Both the position numbers and the translations under genes were made by a program. Of a DNA stretch of 9,191 bases, positions 6,294 through 9,191 are shown piece after piece (positions within the stretch are counted from its first letter, which is position 1; each line of letters begins with the position of its first letter). The stretch is taken from assembly GCA_031119155.1 (NCBI GenBank), contig JAVHYH010000131.1:1-9191 (forward strand). The letters are read 5' to 3'. The notes beneath the pieces were generated by a model. It searched no databases. It saw nothing but the letters and a program-made list of their open reading frames with translations, and was not told the DNA's origin. Origin of the DNA: Brevundimonas sp. (GTDB taxonomy: Bacteria; Pseudomonadota; Alphaproteobacteria; Caulobacterales; Caulobacteraceae).

Positions 6294-7290
6294 GCGGTCG
6301 CCCGTCGGCCTTGCGGGCGGCGATCTCGGTCAGCACCGGCTGGAGCGTGCGACGGCGGGCGGGCGCCGATTCATAGACGCCGCCAGCGTTCACCTGGGCG
6401 AACCGGGCGCCGGGCGCGGCCTGCTCATACCGGGTCAGGAACTCGACCCCGCGCCAGGGATCGAAGCCCGCGCGGGCCAGAAGATACAGGCCGAGATGAT
6501 CTGCATCCGCCTCGGCGCGCAGCGACAGGCCGCGCCGCAGGGTGATGGCGACGTTGGCGGCGCCGCGAGGCCCGGTGACGTCGGGCCGGGTCCGGTGCTC
6601 CAGCACGGCGTGGGACAGTTCGTGCGCCAGGACAAAGGCCAACTGGTCATCGTCGGCGGCGATCTCGACCATGCCGTCGCTGATGAAGATGTGGCGGCCG
6701 TCCGCGTGGCTCCGCAATGTGCCGGTGACCTCGACCTGGGCGGGGTAGGCGCAGGCGGCGACCGGCTGGACCGCGACCTCTCGTTCGGCTCCGTCCCGAC
6801 GCACCCGAAGACGGACAGGGCCGTCCGCGGCGGCGGCGTCGAGGACGGCGGCGTTGGCGTCCAGCCCGTCATAGGACTCGCGCGCACCGTCGCCCCGCGA
6901 GAGAGGCCGGCCGTTCACCGCGAGGATCAGGTCGCCGGGCGCGAGGCCGGCTTGCGCCGCCGGACTGCCCGGAGGGGCCGCGAGAATGCCGGGGAGGTCG
7001 CCGTCGAGGCCGTGGCGCGCTTCGGCCAGCGGACGCAGGTCGCCGCCGTACTGGCTGGCGGACTGAAGGGTCCAGCCCGCGCGCAGACGGGTGACGGGAC
7101 AGAGGTCCGCATTGGCCTGCGCCAGCCTCCAGGCGACCCCTGCGACGCGGGCGTCGAGCCGGTTGAGGGCCTCAAGCCGGGCGGCGGGGGCAGCGGTCGT
7201 GCTGGACGATCCGGCGGACGGATGCCCGCAGGCGGCGAGGCCCAGCCCTGCCGCGAAGACGATGGCGAGCAGGGCGGTCCGGCTCGCCAT
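6283..7290 (-). CDS. Lipoprotein M48-family metallopeptidase with PDZ domain
   Basis: This 335-residue predicted periplasmic lipoprotein protease has a signal peptide ending in lipobox LAAC (Cys21). A Ser/Thr/Ala linker follows, then a PDZ-like domain at about 95-175 with GSPAAQAGLAPGDLILAVNG (108-127). The zinc site is HELSH (His223, Glu224, His227), and the likely third ligand is Glu260 in EADAD, as in M48 peptidases. There is no membrane helix beyond the signal peptide, unlike HtpX or Ste24; by architecture it is closer to outer-membrane-facing M48 proteases such as BepA/LoiP, with a PDZ domain added. Residue 22 is Gly, not Asp, so outer-membrane delivery by Lol is expected. ATG 7290 is preferred over the preceding in-frame TTG at 7293. 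It begins six bases after the Wza-like stop codon, indicating coupling. A role in assembly or quality control of the export channel is inferred from context. Confidence 0.9.
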   Translation of the reverse strand: MASRTALLAIVFAAGLGLAACGHPSAGSSSTTAAPAARLEALNRLDARVAGVAWRLAQANADLCPVTRLRAGWTLQSASQYGGDLRPLAEARHGLDGDLPGILAAPPGSPAAQAGLAPGDLILAVNGRPLSRGDGARESYDGLDANAAVLDAAAADGPVRLRVRRDGAEREVAVQPVAACAYPAQVEVTGTLRSHADGRHIFISDGMVEIAADDDQLAFVLAHELSHAVLEHRTRPDVTGPRGAANVAITLRRGLSLRAEADADHLGLYLLARAGFDPWRGVEFLTRYEQAAPGARFAQVNAGGVYESAPARRRTLQPVLTEIAARKADGRPLIP

Positions 7291-7296
7291 CAATCG

Positions 7297-7992
7297 TCAG
7301 AACGGACGGAAGATCGACAGTGCGGGCAGGGCGCCCACGATCTCGCGCATCGCCGAGTTCAGACGCGAGGCGTCGACGACGATGATGTCGTCCCCATGCA
7401 CGATGGGATCGTCGGCGCGGCCCTGGCGGATGGCCTGCAGGTCGAAAAGGGCGACGGAACGCTGGCCGTCGACGGTGCGGAAGACGGCGACCTTGGTCAG
7501 GTCGGCGACGCGGCTCGGGCCCTCGGCCATGGCCACGGCCTGCAGCAGCGAGGTGGTGCCGCGCATCTCATAGACGCCCGGCTTGGTCACGGCGCCGTCA
7601 ACGGTGATCTTCTGGCTGGCGGCCTGGACGACGGTGACGGTCACCTGCGGGTTGCGCAGGTACTGGGCGCTGAGACGCTCGGCGATATCGGTCGAGAGTT
7701 CGCTGGAAGTGCGGCCCGAGGCGCGGACGGCGCCGATCAGCGGCAGTTGCAGGTTGCCCGAGGTGTCGACCACCAGTTCATCGAACGACAGGTCCGGCAC
7801 CTGGAAGACGCGAATCGCCAGCTTGTCGCTGACGCCGATGCGATACTCCTGCGGGACGGCGCTGGCGGTGCGGGCCGTGTTCAGATCCACCGGCTGGGCG
7901 GCGGTCATCTGGGTGACGTCCATGCGGGGGCCGCCGCAGGCCGCGAGCAGCAGGGCTGAGGCGGTCAGGACCAGCGAGAGGGCGCGCATCAT
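7297..7992 (-). CDS. Wza/GumB-type polysaccharide export outer-membrane lipoprotein
   Basis: This 231-residue periplasmic/outer-membrane lipoprotein forms the exit channel for the polysaccharide. It has a signal peptide with lipobox LLAAC (Cys19), then a Poly_export domain (about 48-123, starting QEYRIGVSDKLAIRVF). One SLBB domain follows (about 128-172, ITVDGAVTKPGVYEM), and then HGDDIIVV near the C-terminus. It is much shorter than E. coli Wza (379 residues): only one SLBB repeat is visible, and the protein ends in a short hydrophobic segment, LPALSIFRPF, instead of a long amphipathic helix. Short versions of this kind are common in Alphaproteobacteria. AAGGTG lies eight bases before the ATG, only 19 nt after the phosphatase stop, and the second ATG codon directly follows the first. 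It is presumably the partner of the Wzc homologue encoded at 3226-5502. Confidence 0.94.
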   Translation of the reverse strand: MMRALSLVLTASALLLAACGGPRMDVTQMTAAQPVDLNTARTASAVPQEYRIGVSDKLAIRVFQVPDLSFDELVVDTSGNLQLPLIGAVRASGRTSSELSTDIAERLSAQYLRNPQVTVTVVQAASQKITVDGAVTKPGVYEMRGTTSLLQAVAMAEGPSRVADLTKVAVFRTVDGQRSVALFDLQAIRQGRADDPIVHGDDIIVVDASRLNSAMREIVGALPALSIFRPF

Positions 7993-8011
7993 GCGACAGT
8001 CACCTTGAAAA

Positions 8012-8806
8012 TCAGGCGGCCTTGAACAGCCGTTTGAAAAAGCCCGGCCGGTTGGCCGGACGAAGAGCGCCGACCGCGGGCGGGACCGAAGCAGGCGTAG
8101 CGTTTTCCAGTACCGCGAGGGGTCGGGTCAACACCATGTCTTTCGCAGCCTGTTCGCCAAGTCGTCCGGCGACGGCCTCGACCGCCTCGGACAGGACCGG
8201 CGAGCGGCTGCGCAGATTGTGCGCGTCAGTGGCGAGGATGTGGACGATGCCCTCGTCCAGCATGCGCTCGGCCCAGTATTGCGTGCGCTTGCCGAACCGT
8301 CCGGTGACGGAGCCGGCGGTGATCTGCATCCACGCCCCGGCTTCGGCCATCTGCACCATCAGGTCATACTGTTCCTCGATCCAGCGCAGACGCTCCGGAT
8401 GGGTGATCAAGGGGTGGAAGCCGGCGGCCATGCAGTCGAAGACGGCGTCGGCCATGCGCGGCGGGGCGGTGTTGTGGGGCGGCTCGAACAGGAAGTAGCG
8501 GGTGTCGCCGAGGGTCAGCTTCGACCCGTCACGCAGGCCGGAGGCCAGGCCCGGCACCAGATGCACATCGGCGCCGGTGACCAGACGCAGGGGGATGCCG
8601 GCCTTGTCCAGTTCGGCCTGCAGGGCGACCACGGCGGCGCGGACGCCGTCCGAGGTGTTCTCGTAGTAGCCCGGCATCATGTGCGGGGTGCAGGCGGTCA
8701 CGGTGATGCCGTCGGCGACGGCCATCCGGGCCATCGCGAGCGCGGTCTCCAGGTCCGGCGCACCGTCGTCGATGCCCGGCAGGATGTGGCAGTGGAGATC
8801 GATCAC
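8012..8806 (-). CDS. CpsB/YwqE-type PHP-family protein-tyrosine phosphatase
   Basis: This 264-residue cytoplasmic metal-dependent phosphatase is of the class that removes phosphate from BY-kinases and thereby tunes polysaccharide output. PHP signature residues are all visible: DLHCHILPGIDDG (3-15; His5, His7, Asp13/14), TPHMMPGYY (40-48; His42), FEPPH (107-111), THPERL (135-140; His136) and TDAHN (193-197; Asp194, His196). The C-terminal 25 residues form a proline-containing linker and a basic amphipathic end (PGFFKRLFKAA) that might touch the membrane. The start is GTG, chosen because the family's metal-binding motif begins at residue 3; no strong Shine-Dalgarno is seen. It is the first gene of the unit with wza and the protease. 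The expected substrate is the tyrosine cluster of the Wzc homologue; many proteobacterial Wzc systems instead use a Wzb-type low-molecular-weight phosphatase, absent here. Confidence 0.94.
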   Translation of the reverse strand: MIDLHCHILPGIDDGAPDLETALAMARMAVADGITVTACTPHMMPGYYENTSDGVRAAVVALQAELDKAGIPLRLVTGADVHLVPGLASGLRDGSKLTLGDTRYFLFEPPHNTAPPRMADAVFDCMAAGFHPLITHPERLRWIEEQYDLMVQMAEAGAWMQITAGSVTGRFGKRTQYWAERMLDEGIVHILATDAHNLRSRSPVLSEAVEAVAGRLGEQAAKDMVLTRPLAVLENATPASVPPAVGALRPANRPGFFKRLFKAA

Positions 8807-8865
8807 GTGGGTCTCGCGTTGCGGCGGCGTCCCTGAAAGACGATCGCAGCTGAACAGGGAATGAA

Positions 8866-8891
8866 GGCGCCCGCCCCCGCGGTCGGGCGTC
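8866..8891 (-). terminator. GC-rich hairpin after the AGE-family gene
   Basis: GGCGCCCG (8866-8873) and CGGGCGTC (8884-8891) pair over eight positions with a single mismatch, around a GC-rich 10-base loop. The hairpin begins 18 nt past the stop codon of the AGE-family gene in its direction of transcription and is followed on that strand by TTCATT, a weak T-rich stretch. It is a reasonable terminator or attenuator candidate separating that gene from the phosphatase unit, though the T-tract is poor. Confidence 0.45.
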
Positions 8892-8909
8892 TAACGTCGG
8901 AGGCGGGAT

Positions 8910-9191
8910 TTAGTTCAATCCCTTCGGCGCTTCGGTGATGATGCCGGCTTCTGCAGCGGCGCAGACCTGATCGAAGGCGCCCATAATGTGGTAGAGGGAA
9001 CTGGCCGGAGCGGGCTCGTCGGCGAAGGCGCCGGAGGCCTCCAGCTTGTCCCGCCATGCGCCGTTGGGTCGCAGGTAAAGCGCCAGGGCGGCGGCGGCCT
9101 TGCGCGCCTCGGCCAGCCGTTGCTCACGCTCCGAGCCCTCGGCCAGTTCGGCCATCGCCAGCGCCGCGCGCAGCCATTCGGTCTGGGGCCA
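8910..9191 (-). CDS. AGE-family sugar epimerase/isomerase, C-terminal fragment (gene continues beyond window)
   Basis: Only the last 93 codons lie in the window; the frame is open to the right edge, so the gene is cut by the boundary, not broken. The fragment begins WPQTEWLRAA and contains PASSLYHIMGAFDQV (about 67-81 of the fragment). Both are characteristic of the (alpha/alpha)6-barrel AGE family: N-acylglucosamine 2-epimerase, mannose isomerase and mannose-6-phosphate isomerase-like enzymes. In that family the WPQTE segment carries active-site residues, and the SLYHI segment helps form the barrel. Next to polysaccharide genes, a role in supplying mannose- or fructose-derived sugar nucleotides is plausible, but substrate cannot be read from this part. 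It ends in TAA, 103 nt before the phosphatase gene, with a hairpin in between. An internal ATG at 9155 is not the real start, because conserved residues precede it. Confidence 0.85.
   Translation of the reverse strand, partial: WPQTEWLRAALAMAELAEGSEREQRLAEARKAAAALALYLRPNGAWRDKLEASGAFADEPAPASSLYHIMGAFDQVCAAAEAGIITEAPKGLN

Noticed and set aside
6496..7959. A 487-codon plus-strand open frame antisense to the protease and Wza genes
   Set aside because: Same artefact: it opposes two genes with intact lipoboxes and catalytic or family motifs, and its product is Gly/Asp/Val/His-rich without domains.
3226..8806. Canonical Caulobacter holdfast (hfs) secretion locus
   Set aside because: Here the co-polymerase and kinase are one Wzc protein, and a PHP phosphatase and PDZ protease are present, whereas hfs encodes HfsA and HfsB separately. 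A general capsule/EPS locus fits better, though I cannot exclude another adhesin.

Overview
The window is GC-rich DNA of alphaproteobacterial character. Its gene content and protein style point to a Caulobacterales-type organism (Caulobacter or Brevundimonas-like). That placement is an inference from sequence style, not a database match. Almost all of it is one envelope or exopolysaccharide locus, read leftwards on the minus strand.

Going in the direction of transcription, from right to left, it starts with the C-terminal 93 codons of an AGE-family sugar epimerase/isomerase (8910-9191), which runs off the window. After a GC-rich hairpin comes a tight three-gene unit: a PHP-type protein-tyrosine phosphatase of the CpsB/YwqE class, a short Wza/GumB-type outer-membrane export lipoprotein, and an M48 lipoprotein metallopeptidase carrying a PDZ domain. 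The one plus-strand gene, a VanZ-family membrane protein (5886-6293), ends by overlapping the protease gene tail to tail by 11 bp. A 63-codon orphan gene with a strong Shine-Dalgarno sequence starts 35 bp from it in the divergent direction.

The second block holds a full-length Wzc-type tyrosine autokinase/polysaccharide co-polymerase (758 aa, six C-terminal tyrosines). A TTGA stop/start overlap joins it to a membrane-anchored helical-repeat protein that ends in a predicted beta-sandwich domain. Next come a 74-aa secreted or membrane small protein with its own likely promoter, and a WaaL/Wzy-type O-antigen ligase or polymerase.

Together these genes supply the control and export half of a Wzx/Wzy-type pathway: polymerisation or ligation (Wzy/WaaL), chain-length control and tyrosine phosphorylation (Wzc), dephosphorylation (CpsB), and outer-membrane passage (Wza). 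Accessory periplasmic proteins (protease, helical-repeat protein, small membrane protein) accompany them. No glycosyltransferase, flippase or initiating transferase lies in the window, so the sugar-assembly genes must be elsewhere. The glycan could be capsule, free exopolysaccharide or an adhesin; the window does not decide this.

The left edge (1-213) has no convincing gene. It contains two heptanucleotide tandem arrays in inverted orientation, differing by one transition per unit, one of which ends 1 nt from the ligase stop codon. No RNA genes, insertion sequences, CRISPR arrays or origins were seen, and no gene-free stretch exceeds 300 bases. The locus is mostly a recognisable type; the less ordinary parts are the protease, the helical-repeat protein, the two small proteins and the heptamer arrays.
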